Assembly: GCA_944800085.1 (NCBI GenBank)
Contig: CALYLO010000008.1
Span: 1 to 64,000 of the forward strand
DNA length: 64,000 nt
Source of the DNA: Paenibacillus melissococcoides
GTDB taxonomy: Bacteria > Bacillota > Bacilli > Paenibacillales > Paenibacillaceae
Direction: 5' to 3'
In this document: positions 1 to 8,238 of the stretch, piece after piece
Layout: each line of letters opens with the position of its first letter
Position numbering within the stretch: position 1 is the stretch's first letter
Program-made: the position numbers and the translations under genes
Notes under the pieces: generated by a model
Databases searched by the model: none
What the model saw: the letters and a program-made list of their open reading frames with translations, nothing else
Told to the model about the DNA's origin: nothing

Positions 1-2556
1 CCAACAGGGGCCCAAGAGAAAGCGGATGCTGCCCTTACAGTGGCGAAGCAGTACACCGATGAAAACATCAACGTATTAAGGGCGGATGTTGATAGCAATA
101 CGGACGAAATACGCAACCTAAAGCAATCTGTCGATCACGTTTTAGGCAAGCCCTTGGGGATTAAACCCGGCCTCCAGGTGGTGGAGGTCGAGAATGATAC
201 GCCGTTCCAGATGGGGGAGATAAAGGGCCGGACACTCATCAACCTACTAGGACGAGTTGGAGACTGTGAAAATACAGCCGATTGGTCTGCACCCGGACCC
301 GGTGTTAAGGCTCTAAGCACCGAGCGGGTATACGGATCCTTTTCCATCGAAGTGGCGAGTACGAAGGAGGAACAGGCGGGATTTGGTATTCGTTCCAATG
401 GTGCTGTAAAAGACCTGGATAAATACTATATTGCCGTCGGGTATATTCGAAACATATCCGCTCAGTATGTACACCTCTCCTTTGCAGAAGTGAAGAGCGA
501 GGCCAATGTAACATCATGGTTCAAGTCGAATGGGACAGTCAAGTCCAATCAGTTCACATATGCATATGTCGCTGTTTCCCCCGTGGATCTCGCTGGCAAA
601 GACAGGGTGGAAGTCTACGTCCGAGGCGTAGCATCAGAAGCAGGCCAAAAGATATCTGCGGATGGAATCGGGCTGTATGAGATCACCGAGGCCGAGTACA
701 ATGCAATTGAAGGCATGACACCGGAACAGGTTGCCAAACGCTATCCATACGTAGACAGCATGACCAACGTAAAGAACCCATACGCCATCGTAACGGGAGG
801 CAATCTGCTGCCGCCGTTTTATGAAGCCGATCGGATCACTGTCGCATCGAAAGCGACAGTGGTAGCCCCTTATGAATTGCGTTTTGGCGCTGGTGGAGAC
901 GGGGACTTCCTGGCGTATCATCTATCGGTACTGCCGAATCAGACATATGTATTCTCGCTCGAAAATTCCGGGGTGTCATGGTGCATCACGGAACTAGACT
1001 ACAACACGTTCGTTGTCCCATACGGTACGGATACTTACCGCTCCTTCAACGTTGGTAGTCGAACGCAGATTGCGCTAGTACTCAAAAGCTTTTCCGCCGA
1101 TATTGACGTATCCTGTAAAAACCCGATGCTCACCGTCGGAACCGAAGCGAAGCCCTTCGTACCGCAGCAACGTAGCATGATCGCCTTCGAAACGGAGCTC
1201 GCCGCTCATCCGGTAGACGGCAGCAATCCCGATACGCTCTTTATGGGAGACGATGGGCTACCGTATGTGCTGGAGCCGTGGGGGAAGGTTACGTTGGATG
1301 GGTCCCATGTATGGAAAAGACATTCTACACAAAACGACTTTAAAGTCCTTTCTGCAAATGATTGTGTTCCAAATAACAGTTCCCCAGCAGATGAAGATGA
1401 CTACGGCAGACTTTTCGTTACAAAATACAATGGCAGTCTATTAAGCGTAAATGATAAACCTATAAATGTAGAAAATTGGGGTTTTAGTGATGTTACTCGC
1501 ATTTTCACATCTAATGCTTATATTTCAGTGCACAATAATGAAAGTGGATGGGGAGGAAATTACAATCCGGAACCCGACGAGATTAAGGCGTATTTTAACG
1601 GTTGGAGGATGTACCAAGAAGGGAGCCGCGAAACTCCATATACAAGTGGTAAAAAGCAATGGTTTAAGATAAATAAGCCAAGCGATCCAAGTGTAGCTGA
1701 CACGCCAACAACGTCATATCCGGAATGGACGCCTTACCGCCTCCAATACCTGAAGGCGAAGCCAACCGTCGAGCCCGTCAGGAATTACGAGTTGGGCGCG
1801 ACACTCTCCGCAGGCTCTAACATGGTCGAGGTCGGCAGCGGTATTGTGATCCGGGAACGGGCGAATCCAGCGCCCGGTGTTAGCGATGAAGGAAATATTA
1901 ACAATGCATATCTGCCTGCAACGATGCTCCGACACAGGACACATGTAGCTAGTGCAATAGTTTATAAAAATAACGCAATTGACAGGGCGTGGATCGCGAA
2001 GGGCGACAATGTTTTACAAACTGAACCTAGTTATTACGACCCAACCGCAATCTACCACGTCACCTATACGATGCTTCATCCAACTCTTGCGCCTCCAATC
2101 AGCGGCACCGTGGCGGCCAACCTGCGTGGGACTGTGTCGGACTTGGTGAAGGATGTAGGTGACATCGGGCGGCGGCTGTCGGTGGTGGAGACGCAGAAGG
2201 CGGAGAAGGATGCGCCACCTCCTCTGCGGATTAAACCTACATTATTGAATGGGTGGGTAGATTATGGATCGCCTTTTGAACATTCGTTCTACTATAAGGA
2301 TGATTCGAATGTTGTTTCGATTGAGGGCTTGATAGGTAGGGGAACGGCAGCGTTGGGTACATCTTTGTTTATACTTCCAACAGGGTTTAGACCTGACAAA
2401 TCGCTTATTTTCCCTGTGCTTGGATGGGTAACAGGTGTAGGCGAGGCTCTTGTCCGCATTGACGTGGATCCAACGGGGATTGTAAAGATTGGCTCGCCTA
2501 ATGCAAAAAATGATTATCTCTCATTGCAAGGTATATCGTTCCTTGCAAATAAATAA
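1..2556 (+). CDS. phage tail fibre / receptor-binding protein, 5' end outside window
   Basis: The frame is open from the first base, and the residues before the first possible GTG (position 40) look like the alanine-rich helical N-terminus of a tail fibre, so the gene begins upstream of the window. About 850 residues are visible. The N-terminal 45 residues are helical, followed by a long beta-rich body without recognisable catalytic motifs. The last ~110 residues (from about position 2220) have the W...G...Y.KD...V.L.G.I..G....LP.G..P pattern common to tips of siphophage fibres. It sits directly upstream of XkdW/XkdX-like, holin and endolysin genes, the usual order tail-fibre to lysis. Role: host-cell binding by the phage particle, by context and pattern only. 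The middle (about 1310-1720) is more AT-rich than the flanks, which suggests modular exchange. Confidence 0.75.
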   Translation, partial: PTGAQEKADAALTVAKQYTDENINVLRADVDSNTDEIRNLKQSVDHVLGKPLGIKPGLQVVEVENDTPFQMGEIKGRTLINLLGRVGDCENTADWSAPGPGVKALSTERVYGSFSIEVASTKEEQAGFGIRSNGAVKDLDKYYIAVGYIRNISAQYVHLSFAEVKSEANVTSWFKSNGTVKSNQFTYAYVAVSPVDLAGKDRVEVYVRGVASEAGQKISADGIGLYEITEAEYNAIEGMTPEQVAKRYPYVDSMTNVKNPYAIVTGGNLLPPFYEADRITVASKATVVAPYELRFGAGGDGDFLAYHLSVLPNQTYVFSLENSGVSWCITELDYNTFVVPYGTDTYRSFNVGSRTQIALVLKSFSADIDVSCKNPMLTVGTEAKPFVPQQRSMIAFETELAAHPVDGSNPDTLFMGDDGLPYVLEPWGKVTLDGSHVWKRHSTQNDFKVLSANDCVPNNSSPADEDDYGRLFVTKYNGSLLSVNDKPINVENWGFSDVTRIFTSNAYISVHNNESGWGGNYNPEPDEIKAYFNGWRMYQEGSRETPYTSGKKQWFKINKPSDPSVADTPTTSYPEWTPYRLQYLKAKPTVEPVRNYELGATLSAGSNMVEVGSGIVIRERANPAPGVSDEGNINNAYLPATMLRHRTHVASAIVYKNNAIDRAWIAKGDNVLQTEPSYYDPTAIYHVTYTMLHPTLAPPISGTVAANLRGTVSDLVKDVGDIGRRLSVVETQKAEKDAPPPLRIKPTLLNGWVDYGSPFEHSFYYKDDSNVVSIEGLIGRGTAALGTSLFILPTGFRPDKSLIFPVLGWVTGVGEALVRIDVDPTGIVKIGSPNAKNDYLSLQGISFLANK

Positions 2557-2567
2557 GGAGGCACGAC

Positions 2568-3206
2568 ATGAAAGAAGCAATCATAACCGACCTATCCGGT
2601 CGCTACATCGAACCGACGCTCGTTGCGGACTCCGTGACGGGCGTTTTTGATCGGCGGGAACCGGTTGAACCGGACGAACCCGGCAGCCTTCCGCAGTCTG
2701 AACCGGAGCAGCGTGACGACGAGCAGCCTGACGAACCGGAAACGGTACTCGTAGGCTACACCGTAGCTGTGCCGATGCCTGACGGGCTGTATCAGCCTAT
2801 ATTCGATGTCGAGGGCTACAGAGCAGCGCAGGAGGCTTATGAGGCTGCATACGCCGAATACATGGCCGTGCTGGCCGAGCATGACCCGGAGAGCGACGAT
2901 CCGCTGCCGGAGCCGCCGCAACCCGTGGACGGCCCAAGCTTCTGGCGGAACGGACTCACGGACGAGGAAATCGAAGCGCTGAATCCGGATCCGCAGCCGT
3001 CACAGACCGACGCGCTGGGCCAAGAATTGACGCAAATGAAAATCAGGAATATCCAGCAGCAGAGCGTCATTGATGACCTTGGCAGAATGTTGACCCAATC
3101 GCGGCTGGACAGCATGCAGAAAAAGCAGACTATCGACAGCCTGGGTGCGGAATTGACGAATGCTAAACTTGAAATTATTGAATTTAAAGGAGGGCAAACG
3201 GAATGA
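2568..3206 (+). CDS. phage tail-associated protein with acidic N-half and coiled-coil C-terminus
   Basis: 212 residues, starting at ATG after AAGGAGG, 11 bases behind the tail-fibre stop. The N-terminal half is very rich in Glu/Pro/Asp (residues 30-130). The last 60 residues repeat a helix unit three times (pattern LGxxLTxxxLxxxxxxxxI), predicting a trimeric or dimeric coiled coil. Such proteins lie between tail fibre and XkdX in PBSX-like prophages. I do not recognise a named domain. It overlaps the next gene by four bases (ATGA), so the two are probably translationally coupled. A baseplate or fibre-assembly role is inferred from position only. Confidence 0.7.
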   Translation: MKEAIITDLSGRYIEPTLVADSVTGVFDRREPVEPDEPGSLPQSEPEQRDDEQPDEPETVLVGYTVAVPMPDGLYQPIFDVEGYRAAQEAYEAAYAEYMAVLAEHDPESDDPLPEPPQPVDGPSFWRNGLTDEEIEALNPDPQPSQTDALGQELTQMKIRNIQQQSVIDDLGRMLTQSRLDSMQKKQTIDSLGAELTNAKLEIIEFKGGQTE

Positions 3207-3352
3207 ATTTCTGGAAACTTGCTTTTGATTGTGAATGGATCGACGCAGAGGGGCTATGCGCAGCCGTTAAGACGGAGGCCAACCGATTCGGGGAAATCAC
3301 GCCGGAAGAGTACGAGAAGATTACTGGGATAAAATTTCCGACACAGGAATAA
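3203..3352 (+). CDS. XkdX family small phage protein
   Basis: A 49-residue ORF, short enough to be missed by simple ORF callers. ATG at 3203 overlaps the previous stop (ATGA) and is preceded by AAAGGAGGG. The protein begins MNFW and ends in the ITPEEYEKITG(I/E) pattern characteristic of XkdX proteins, which sit between the tail fibre and the holin in PBSX-type and many Paenibacillus prophages. Function in the particle is not known. A strong hairpin terminator begins at its stop codon. Confidence 0.8.
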   Translation: MNFWKLAFDCEWIDAEGLCAAVKTEANRFGEITPEEYEKITGIKFPTQE

Positions 3353-3384
3353 GCGCCACGCCATAGAGCAGGCGCTTTATTTAT
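3351..3384 (+). terminator. intrinsic terminator after the tail genes
   Basis: AAGCGCC (3351-3357) pairs with GGCGCTT (3371-3377), followed by TTATTTAT. It starts within the XkdX stop codon. A second CCCGGG-rich hairpin follows at about 3386-3406. This would separate tail and lysis transcripts or lower lysis-gene expression. Confidence 0.65.
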
Positions 3385-3435
3385 GCCCTCGGGATACCCG
3401 GGGGCTATTTCATATGTCAATAGGGGGATAAACTC

Positions 3436-3870
3436 ATGGAAAGATGGGATTTGCTAATTAAGTGGGGAGCCGCCGCCGTTGGCGGGTTTACATCATTCTT
3501 TTATGGAGGGTGGAGCTCGCTTCTGACTGCTTTGGCCGTTGTTGTTACTGTTGACTACATCACAGGATTTGCGGCGGCATATAAAGAAGGTCGCGACAAC
3601 CCAACAGATTCAAGCAAGGGTTTGAGCAGCGAAGTAGGTTTTTGGGGGCTCGCTAAAAAAGGACTAATGTTCTTGATCGTAGGGCTCGCCCATCATGTTG
3701 ATTTGATTTTAGGCACGAACGCAATTATGTCTGGAGCAATTTACTTTTTCATTGCAAATGAATTGCTTTCAATTACAGAGAATCTTGGCCGCGTCGGAAT
3801 GAACATGCCTAGTCAATTGAAAGATGTTATTGCTGTTTTGAAAGGAAAGGGCGGCGAGAAAAATGTATGA
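3436..3870 (+). CDS. phage holin, TcdE/Bhl (phage_holin_4) family
   Basis: 144 residues with three hydrophobic segments (about residues 8-30, 30-47 and 70-88, then 95-113) and the family pattern VDYITGFxAAYKEG...LSSxxGxxGLxKK. The C-terminus is basic. ATG follows TAGGGGGATAAACTC. It overlaps the endolysin gene by eight bases, the standard holin-lysin cassette. The holin forms lesions in the cytoplasmic membrane that let the endolysin reach the wall at the end of the lytic cycle. Confidence 0.9.
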   Translation: MERWDLLIKWGAAAVGGFTSFFYGGWSSLLTALAVVVTVDYITGFAAAYKEGRDNPTDSSKGLSSEVGFWGLAKKGLMFLIVGLAHHVDLILGTNAIMSGAIYFFIANELLSITENLGRVGMNMPSQLKDVIAVLKGKGGEKNV

Positions 3871-5068
3871 CTGGGGAAAGCATGGATACCGTGTGACAAG
3901 CCCTTTCGGGCCGCGAAAAGATCCTATTGATGGCAAACAAAAAGAACATACCGGCATCGACTTGGTGAAGGCGCATAAAGCGCCTATTTTTGCGTTTATG
4001 GGCGGGGAAGTGGTCCATGCCCGAGAAGGACGAGCGGGAACAGGCTTCGGTAATTTTGGTATTGTAGTCGCCATTAGGGACGGGCGCGGCGCACTGCACT
4101 GTTACGCGCATCTGGATTCCTGCACCGTGAAGGTCGGTCAAAGAGTAGTAGCAGGACAGGAAGTCGGAAAGCAGGGGACAACAGGCCGCAGCACCGGCTC
4201 GCATTTGCATTATGAGGTACGGACCAAGGCAGCGCCTTCATTTGGTTACGGCATGCATACAGACCCCGGGGCGTACCTCTCAAAATATCAGGGACAAGGA
4301 AAGGATAAGGGGAGCATGAAGCAAACGGATTTCATTGCGAAGATTGCACCGGCAGCCGTGGAAGATATGAAGCGGACAGGGGTGCCCGCATCACTCACAA
4401 TCGCCCAGGCTGCATTGGAAAGCGGCTGGGGAGAGAGCGGCCTGACGAAAAAAGCGAACAATCTATTCGGCATCAAGGGAAAGGGCCCGGCAGGCAGCGT
4501 AAATATGCCTACTACGGAGTACAGAACGGACCGAACACCTTATCAAATAGAAGCTGCTTTTCGGGCGTATCATAACTGGGCTGAGAGCATCGAAGATCAT
4601 TCGAAACTCGTCCTTAACGGGACAAAGGACAAGCCGAAGCGTTATCACGGCGTATTGAACGCTGATTACAAAACAGCTTGCCGGGAAATCTGGCGTGGTG
4701 GATATGCGACCGATCCGAAGTATCCGCAGCTATTGATTGGCCTAATCGAACAATACGGACTAATGAAATACGATGAGCAGGGGAAGAAGGTTGTAATGGC
4801 CGGAATTGAAATCAACGGTAAAAAGATTGCCGAAGGGCCACTAGTCGATGGAACGGTTCTCGCTCCGATTCGGGCCGTAGGCGAAGCGCTTGGCGCCAAG
4901 ATTGGCTGGAACCAGCAGAGCAAAACGGCATCAATCAATGGCGCGCCTGTGCCAGGTGAACTTATCGGCGGCAGCGCATACGCTCCTATCCGGGCGGTTG
5001 CTGATGCTGCCGGGGTCAAAGTTAAATGGGATGCAAAGGAACGAAAGGTCGGTATAACTACCACTTGA
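3863..5068 (+). CDS. three-domain phage endolysin: M23 peptidase + glucosaminidase + stalk domain
   Basis: 401 residues without a signal peptide, fitting holin-dependent release. Residues 1-140 form an M23 (lysostaphin-type) metallopeptidase with HxxxD (H29, D33), Y-A-H83 and HxH (H114, H116), the zinc and catalytic set. Residues 152-300 form a GH73-type N-acetylglucosaminidase with the LESGWGESG motif (catalytic Glu about 186) followed by NNLFGIKG. Residues 310-401 are two half-repeats of a copper-amine-oxidase-like N-terminal stalk domain (APIRAVxEALGxKxxW), here probably for wall binding. So one protein can cut both the peptide and the glycan. The domain order is visible; the bond specificity of each is inferred from family. 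Confidence 0.9.
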   Translation: MYDWGKHGYRVTSPFGPRKDPIDGKQKEHTGIDLVKAHKAPIFAFMGGEVVHAREGRAGTGFGNFGIVVAIRDGRGALHCYAHLDSCTVKVGQRVVAGQEVGKQGTTGRSTGSHLHYEVRTKAAPSFGYGMHTDPGAYLSKYQGQGKDKGSMKQTDFIAKIAPAAVEDMKRTGVPASLTIAQAALESGWGESGLTKKANNLFGIKGKGPAGSVNMPTTEYRTDRTPYQIEAAFRAYHNWAESIEDHSKLVLNGTKDKPKRYHGVLNADYKTACREIWRGGYATDPKYPQLLIGLIEQYGLMKYDEQGKKVVMAGIEINGKKIAEGPLVDGTVLAPIRAVGEALGAKIGWNQQSKTASINGAPVPGELIGGSAYAPIRAVADAAGVKVKWDAKERKVGITTT

Positions 5069-5104
5069 TTGGAGACACTATTGGAGATTCCTTGCCTCCG
5101 AAAG

Positions 5105-5142
5105 AAGGGCCACGGTGATATACCGCGGCCCTTAGCGTTTTA
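5105..5142 (+). terminator. terminator after endolysin
   Basis: AAGGGCC (5105-5111) pairs with GGCCCTT (5127-5133), followed by a T-rich stretch. It ends the late lysis transcript and faces the convergent small-gene cluster on the minus strand. Confidence 0.7.
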
Positions 5143-5292
5143 TTCGGGACGTAGTTCAGGATCGTCCAGATGATAATAAGGTCCCTCCCAATAATACCCG
5201 CATTCTTCGCATTCTCTACATACATACCAGCAGCCTAAGTCATCATCAAAGTGCCATTCCTCTTCCTTCCCTAAACAGTTGCAATTCGTCAT
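5140..5292 (-). CDS. small acidic Cys-rich protein, zinc-ribbon-like
   Basis: 50 residues. ATG at 5292 has a good AAGGAG ribosome site 10 bases upstream. Six cysteines: CxC at 4-6, Cys21, then CxxC and CxxC arrangement at 25, 28 and 31; the rest is rich in Glu, Asp, Tyr and Trp. The pattern suggests a small metal-binding knuckle. Last gene of a minus-strand cluster of four tiny phage genes downstream of the lysis module. No function recognised. Confidence 0.55.
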   Translation of the reverse strand: MTNCNCLGKEEEWHFDDDLGCWYVCRECEECGYYWEGPYYHLDDPELRPE

Positions 5293-5319
5293 TCTCAATA
5301 CAACTCCTTGATTTCATGC

Positions 5320-5511
5320 TTATCTTCTAACGATTGTTCGGAATGCATTATCTAGCGTCCGAATCTCCGCGAGCAATCTCGAATCTGTAAGATCAGTCCA
5401 TCCTAATATGTTACTGACTTGTCCGACGTAAAATGTATGAGCTTGCTGCATTAATTCAGTACCATCGAGTTCAGAAACAAATGCACGGAATACCTTTTCG
5501 TAAGGAGTCAT
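5320..5511 (-). CDS. hypothetical 63-residue phage protein
   Basis: Start chosen at the ATG at 5511 because AAAGGGTGAT lies six bases upstream; a longer frame to 5562 has no ribosome site. The protein begins MTPYEKVFRAFVSEL and is mostly helical and slightly acidic. No recognised domain. Member of the minus-strand cluster at 5.1-5.9 kb. Confidence 0.5.
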   Translation of the reverse strand: MTPYEKVFRAFVSELDGTELMQQAHTFYVGQVSNILGWTDLTDSRLLAEIRTLDNAFRTIVRR

Positions 5512-5646
5512 TGCTATCACCCTTTGATATATTTTAAAGAGCAATATATGTAAAACGGCCACGTTGCAACGCGTCCGTGTAGCGGATATCCGCGACCATC
5601 GCCGCTCGCTGCGGCTAGGTTTCGGTCCGTATCCCTCGGACCATCA

Positions 5647-5820
5647 TCAGGCGGGGTTTACTGGAATCACTTTCACGATGCAACCGAACTGCGACAGATA
5701 GAAATTCTCCGATTTCTGACATCCTCCCTCGAATACTAATTTTTTCAAAAACCGTTCCAAGCGCTCTGCATCAATTTCATTCCGAATAAGAATTCCATCC
5801 ATCGTCACATTGTATTTCAT
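5647..5820 (-). CDS. hypothetical 57-residue phage protein
   Basis: ATG at 5820 with GGGAGGG upstream. Starts MKYNVTMDGILIRNEID and reads as one small alpha/beta unit with no known motif. Lies between the 28-residue membrane peptide and the 63-residue protein in the same orientation. Confidence 0.5.
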   Translation of the reverse strand: MKYNVTMDGILIRNEIDAERLERFLKKLVFEGGCQKSENFYLSQFGCIVKVIPVNPA

Positions 5821-5851
5821 CCTTTTTCCCTCCCTGCGTACGCCCGCCGAC

Positions 5852-5938
5852 TTATTTTCTATTCCGTAACGTAACCACCAATGCGATGATGCTTAGTGCC
5901 AGGGCTGCAGTACTGAATGTCCAAGTAATGTATTCCAT
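5852..5938 (-). CDS. 28-residue single-pass membrane peptide, holin-like toxin style
   Basis: ATG at 5938 after GGGAGGATGG. The peptide has an N-terminal polar stub, one transmembrane helix (about residues 8-23) and a basic tail (RNRK). Length and layout resemble the small holin-like toxins encoded in Firmicute prophages and type I toxin systems. No antisense RNA promoter was identified, so the toxin reading is only a possibility. Confidence 0.45.
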   Translation of the reverse strand: MEYITWTFSTAALALSIIALVVTLRNRK

Positions 5939-6069
5939 GCTTGTCCATCCTCCCTCATACCTTGTTATTAGGGGTGAAGGCGTGATAAGATTTTGGTGAG
6001 GAGGCCGTCATGCCGGACGACCTCCCGTGGGTACTTACCTTTGCGCGCGCCGCATCGATAAGTACCTTT

Positions 6070-6156
6070 TCACTTTTTACGGCCAGTTGCCTTGTAGATA
6101 AGGTATGCAGTGTAGCACTGGATGATTGCCGTAATCAGTTGCACCATTTCTTTCAC
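6070..6156 (-). CDS. 28-residue hydrophobic peptide, candidate small toxin
   Basis: GTG at 6156 with GGAGG nine bases upstream (an ATG lies three codons in). The sequence starts MKEMVQLITAII, has one hydrophobic helix and ends GRKK. It is transcribed divergently from the HTH gene at 6300, across the operator at 6174-6197, so it is probably repressed by that protein. The layout (tiny membrane peptide next to a lysogeny regulator) fits phage small toxins. Not assigned to a family. Confidence 0.45.
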   Translation of the reverse strand: MKEMVQLITAIIQCYTAYLIYKATGRKK

Positions 6157-6173
6157 GCCCTTCACCTCCAATC

Positions 6174-6197
6174 TAGGAAGTCATGTTTAACTTCCTA
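6174..6197. promoter_or_regulatory. operator: perfect 8-bp inverted repeat with extra half-sites
   Basis: TAGGAAGT (6174-6181) and ACTTCCTA (6190-6197) are perfect inverted arms with an 8-base spacer. A further TTTCCTA half-site lies at about 6244-6250. The element is between the divergent genes at 6156 (minus) and 6300 (plus) in a very AT-rich promoter region, so it is the likely binding site of the HTH protein at 6300. Confidence 0.65.
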
Positions 6198-6299
6198 AAT
6201 ATAATATACACTTTCATAAACAATAAGTCAAACAAAATATTTGATTTCCTAAACATAAATTTTTATAATGAAAATATAACAGGACAAGGAGGCCCGGCT

Positions 6300-6518
6300 A
6301 TGGGGTTTAGTTATAAGCCGTTGTGGCATTTACTGCTGCAACGAGACATGTCTAAAACGCAATATAGGCAAGCGCTCGGCCTTTCAACGGCAACATTGGC
6401 GAAGATGGGTAAAGGGGAGTATGTTTCGATGGAAGTGCTGGATAAGACGTGTTCATATTTCGCTGTACAGCCGAATGATGTGATCGAACATGTAGACGAA
6501 AAGGAGCCCCGGGAGTAG
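6300..6518 (+). CDS. Cro/C1-type HTH regulator, 72 residues
   Basis: Start chosen at ATG 6300 because AAGGAGG lies eight bases upstream; the frame is open further upstream without a ribosome site. A single helix-turn-helix domain of the short HTH_26/YozG type (MSKTQYRQALGLSTATLAKM as recognition region) fills nearly the whole protein. Probably a DNA-binding switch of the prophage acting on the inverted repeat upstream. Its stop is followed by a strong terminator. Confidence 0.8.
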   Translation: MGFSYKPLWHLLLQRDMSKTQYRQALGLSTATLAKMGKGEYVSMEVLDKTCSYFAVQPNDVIEHVDEKEPRE

Positions 6519-6535
6519 TCCCGAGGCTCTTTGTT
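6504..6535 (+). terminator. terminator after HTH gene
   Basis: GAGCCCCGGGA pairs with TCCCGAGGCTC around a GTAG loop (one G.T pair), followed by TTTGTTA. The 5' arm overlaps the last codons of the HTH gene. Confidence 0.7.
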
Positions 6536-6549
6536 ACATTTAATACCAT

Positions 6550-6612
6550 TTTACTTTACATAACCGTATGTTTTGGGCGTGTTTACTTTACATCGAAAAA
6601 TGTAAAGTAAAC
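6550..6612. promoter_or_regulatory. palindromic operator cluster TTTACTTTACAT and promoter
   Basis: GTTTACTTTACAT (6581-6593) and ATGTAAAGTAAAC (6600-6612) form a perfect 13-bp inverted repeat. A third copy TTTACTTTACAT lies at 6550-6561. A TTGACA -35 box starts at 6615, directly next to the palindrome, and a near-repeat TTGCAACC(G)TCTTA occurs at about 6630 and 6661. This is a dense regulatory region ahead of the gene at 6712. Confidence 0.6.
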
Positions 6613-6711
6613 CCCTTGACAAATCCTTGTTGCAACCGTCTTACCCAAAACCGTGTTTTTTTGCAACCTCTTATGCAATAATGCATATATAACTATTTGT
6701 GGGGTGAGAAA

Positions 6712-6906
6712 ATGATTGGCGAAAGCAGCAGATTAAAGAAATTATCTATTAATGATCAGATTAATATAAGGAATCACGCTATCGGAATGTTCGAAGGTTT
6801 CTTATTAGGGGCAAATGCATTGACTGATGATAAGAAAGAAATGATTGAAGAGATAAAAAGAGAAATGAGGGAATATCACCAAAATGAGAAAATGAAATTT
6901 AACTAA
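6712..6906 (+). CDS. small helical protein, paralogue of the convergent gene at 6942-7169
   Basis: 64 residues, ATG at 6712 after GGGGTGAG. The core GMFEGFLLGANALTDD...EMIEEIKREMREYH aligns with GLLEGSLIAVDRLGTD...QMRTILFAYHRAY of the convergent neighbour: same spacing of small/hydrophobic residues, same G..EG.L signature. Probably two helices that dimerise. Function unknown. Preceded by the palindromic operators at 6550-6612. Confidence 0.6.
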   Translation: MIGESSRLKKLSINDQINIRNHAIGMFEGFLLGANALTDDKKEMIEEIKREMREYHQNEKMKFN

Positions 6907-6910
6907 CGAG

Positions 6911-6938
6911 AAAGCCTTGGATCATTCCAAGGCTTTTA
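6911..6938. terminator. bidirectional terminator between convergent paralogues
   Basis: AAAGCCTTGGA (6911-6921) pairs perfectly with TCCAAGGCTTT around TCAT. T-tracts on both strands suit the two convergent genes at 6712 and 7169. Confidence 0.75.
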
Positions 6939-6941
6939 ACT

Positions 6942-7169
6942 TTAATTAAGTTGAGACGGATCGACGCCTCTTAATTTTTCATATGCCCTATGATAGGCAA
7001 ATAAGATTGTCCTCATCTGAGGAACAGCTTCCTTAGCGTCTGTACCCAGTCTATCAACCGCAATCAGCGAACCCTCAAGTAGCCCCAAAACATAACTCAT
7101 AAGAGCTTCTATATTACCTTCTGAATGTTCCAACATTTTATTGGTAAACTCTTCAATCGATTGCTTCAT
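6942..7169 (-). CDS. small helical protein, paralogue of 6712-6906
   Basis: 75 residues, ATG at 7169 with GAGGTG six bases upstream. Contains the same G(L/M)(L/F)EG(S/F)L core as the convergent gene. No enzymatic motif. The pair probably arose by inverted duplication and now diverges. Function unknown. Confidence 0.6.
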   Translation of the reverse strand: MKQSIEEFTNKMLEHSEGNIEALMSYVLGLLEGSLIAVDRLGTDAKEAVPQMRTILFAYHRAYEKLRGVDPSQLN

Positions 7170-7284
7170 TTTGTCACCTCAATATATAAGTTAACTATAT
7201 TATTACACCCTAATTAAGTAGAAGCAATGAATTGTATAAGCAGTACAGCAAAAGGGAATACAGCATTCTATTGGGGGGTGCTGT

Positions 7285-7653
7285 ATGGTTGCTTATTTAT
7301 CGGTGTCATTAGCTCCGCACGGGCATCAAGGTTTAACAACAGTAAGTATAGAAGAGATTTTCTATATGAGATACGACAGATATATAAAACGTGTCGTTAT
7401 ACGCGTCGCTGAACGGAATTTTTATCTCACGGGTCCGCTCGCTTTTTGGGTCGATGCCATTAACAATAGTGGTTACACTTTTGAATTTATTAATAGAAGA
7501 ACAGCGGTGAACATTAAATATGCGACTTGCATAGATACGAGAAGGTGTTTAATACATATTTGCCTTGGTGATAACAGCCAATGGGTAGAAATGTCGTGGA
7601 CATTGTGCAAAGAAATAGCGAGTAAATATCCCATTATACCAGATAGGAAATAA
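7285..7653 (+). CDS. LytTR-like DNA-binding protein, 122 residues
   Basis: ATG at 7285 follows TTGGGGGGTGCTGT. Residues about 20-110 show the LytTR-type layout: IEEIFYMRYD, then RNFYLTGPLAFWVDAI, then TFEFINRRTAVNIKYATCI and a C-terminal strand. This resembles stand-alone LytTR regulators found in Paenibacillus. No receiver domain is attached. It probably regulates a nearby promoter; the palindromes at 6550-6612 are possible targets. Assignment rests on pattern, so moderate confidence. Confidence 0.5.
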   Translation: MVAYLSVSLAPHGHQGLTTVSIEEIFYMRYDRYIKRVVIRVAERNFYLTGPLAFWVDAINNSGYTFEFINRRTAVNIKYATCIDTRRCLIHICLGDNSQWVEMSWTLCKEIASKYPIIPDRK

Positions 7654-7809
7654 AAATAATCGCATAATATGTCGTATAATGTCGAATGTTTGGAATCTCG
7701 ATATATGTATACACACTCATATATGTGTGTTTAAATTAAGTTAAGTGGCCGGCTGCTCATCACAGGGAAAAATGATTTTTTTTGATTTACATCAGGGAGG
7801 GCACATACA

Positions 7810-8019
7810 TTGAGTGAGCAAAAAAACAAACCTTTTAATGCTGATGAAATTGAACGAGAAAAAATGGAGCGAGAAAAGTTTTTTGAGTTGTTTAACATTT
7901 TCGTTCATGAGGTAAAATATGTTGATCCAAGATTGTTTCCTGCATGTTTAGAGATAGAAGAAATGATGAACGATACTTTCAGGGAATCGTACAACGAGAA
8001 TGGAGAAAAAGTGGTTTGA
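7810..8019 (+). CDS. hypothetical 69-residue charged protein
   Basis: TTG start at 7810 after GGGAGGG. Very charged N-terminal helix (residues 10-30, EIEREKMEREKFFELF), then a short amphipathic helix. No recognised domain. Lies in the lysogeny region with other small genes. Confidence 0.45.
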   Translation: MSEQKNKPFNADEIEREKMEREKFFELFNIFVHEVKYVDPRLFPACLEIEEMMNDTFRESYNENGEKVV

Positions 8020-8238
8020 GCATATCCGGCGTGCCGATTTCGTGCCGACTCAAAATGACAACATATAAAAGTGTATGAAAAGAAAATTCCCAAGAAACGC
8101 GTAATATCAATGTTTTGGTAATACAATGATGCAATATGAAAAGCAGAAATATTCAACAGATGAAAGGAAGGATGAGGGTGGGCTTTTAAAAACATGGGAG
8201 TATAGTGTCACTATACTTTTAATGAGGGGAGGAGCCGC

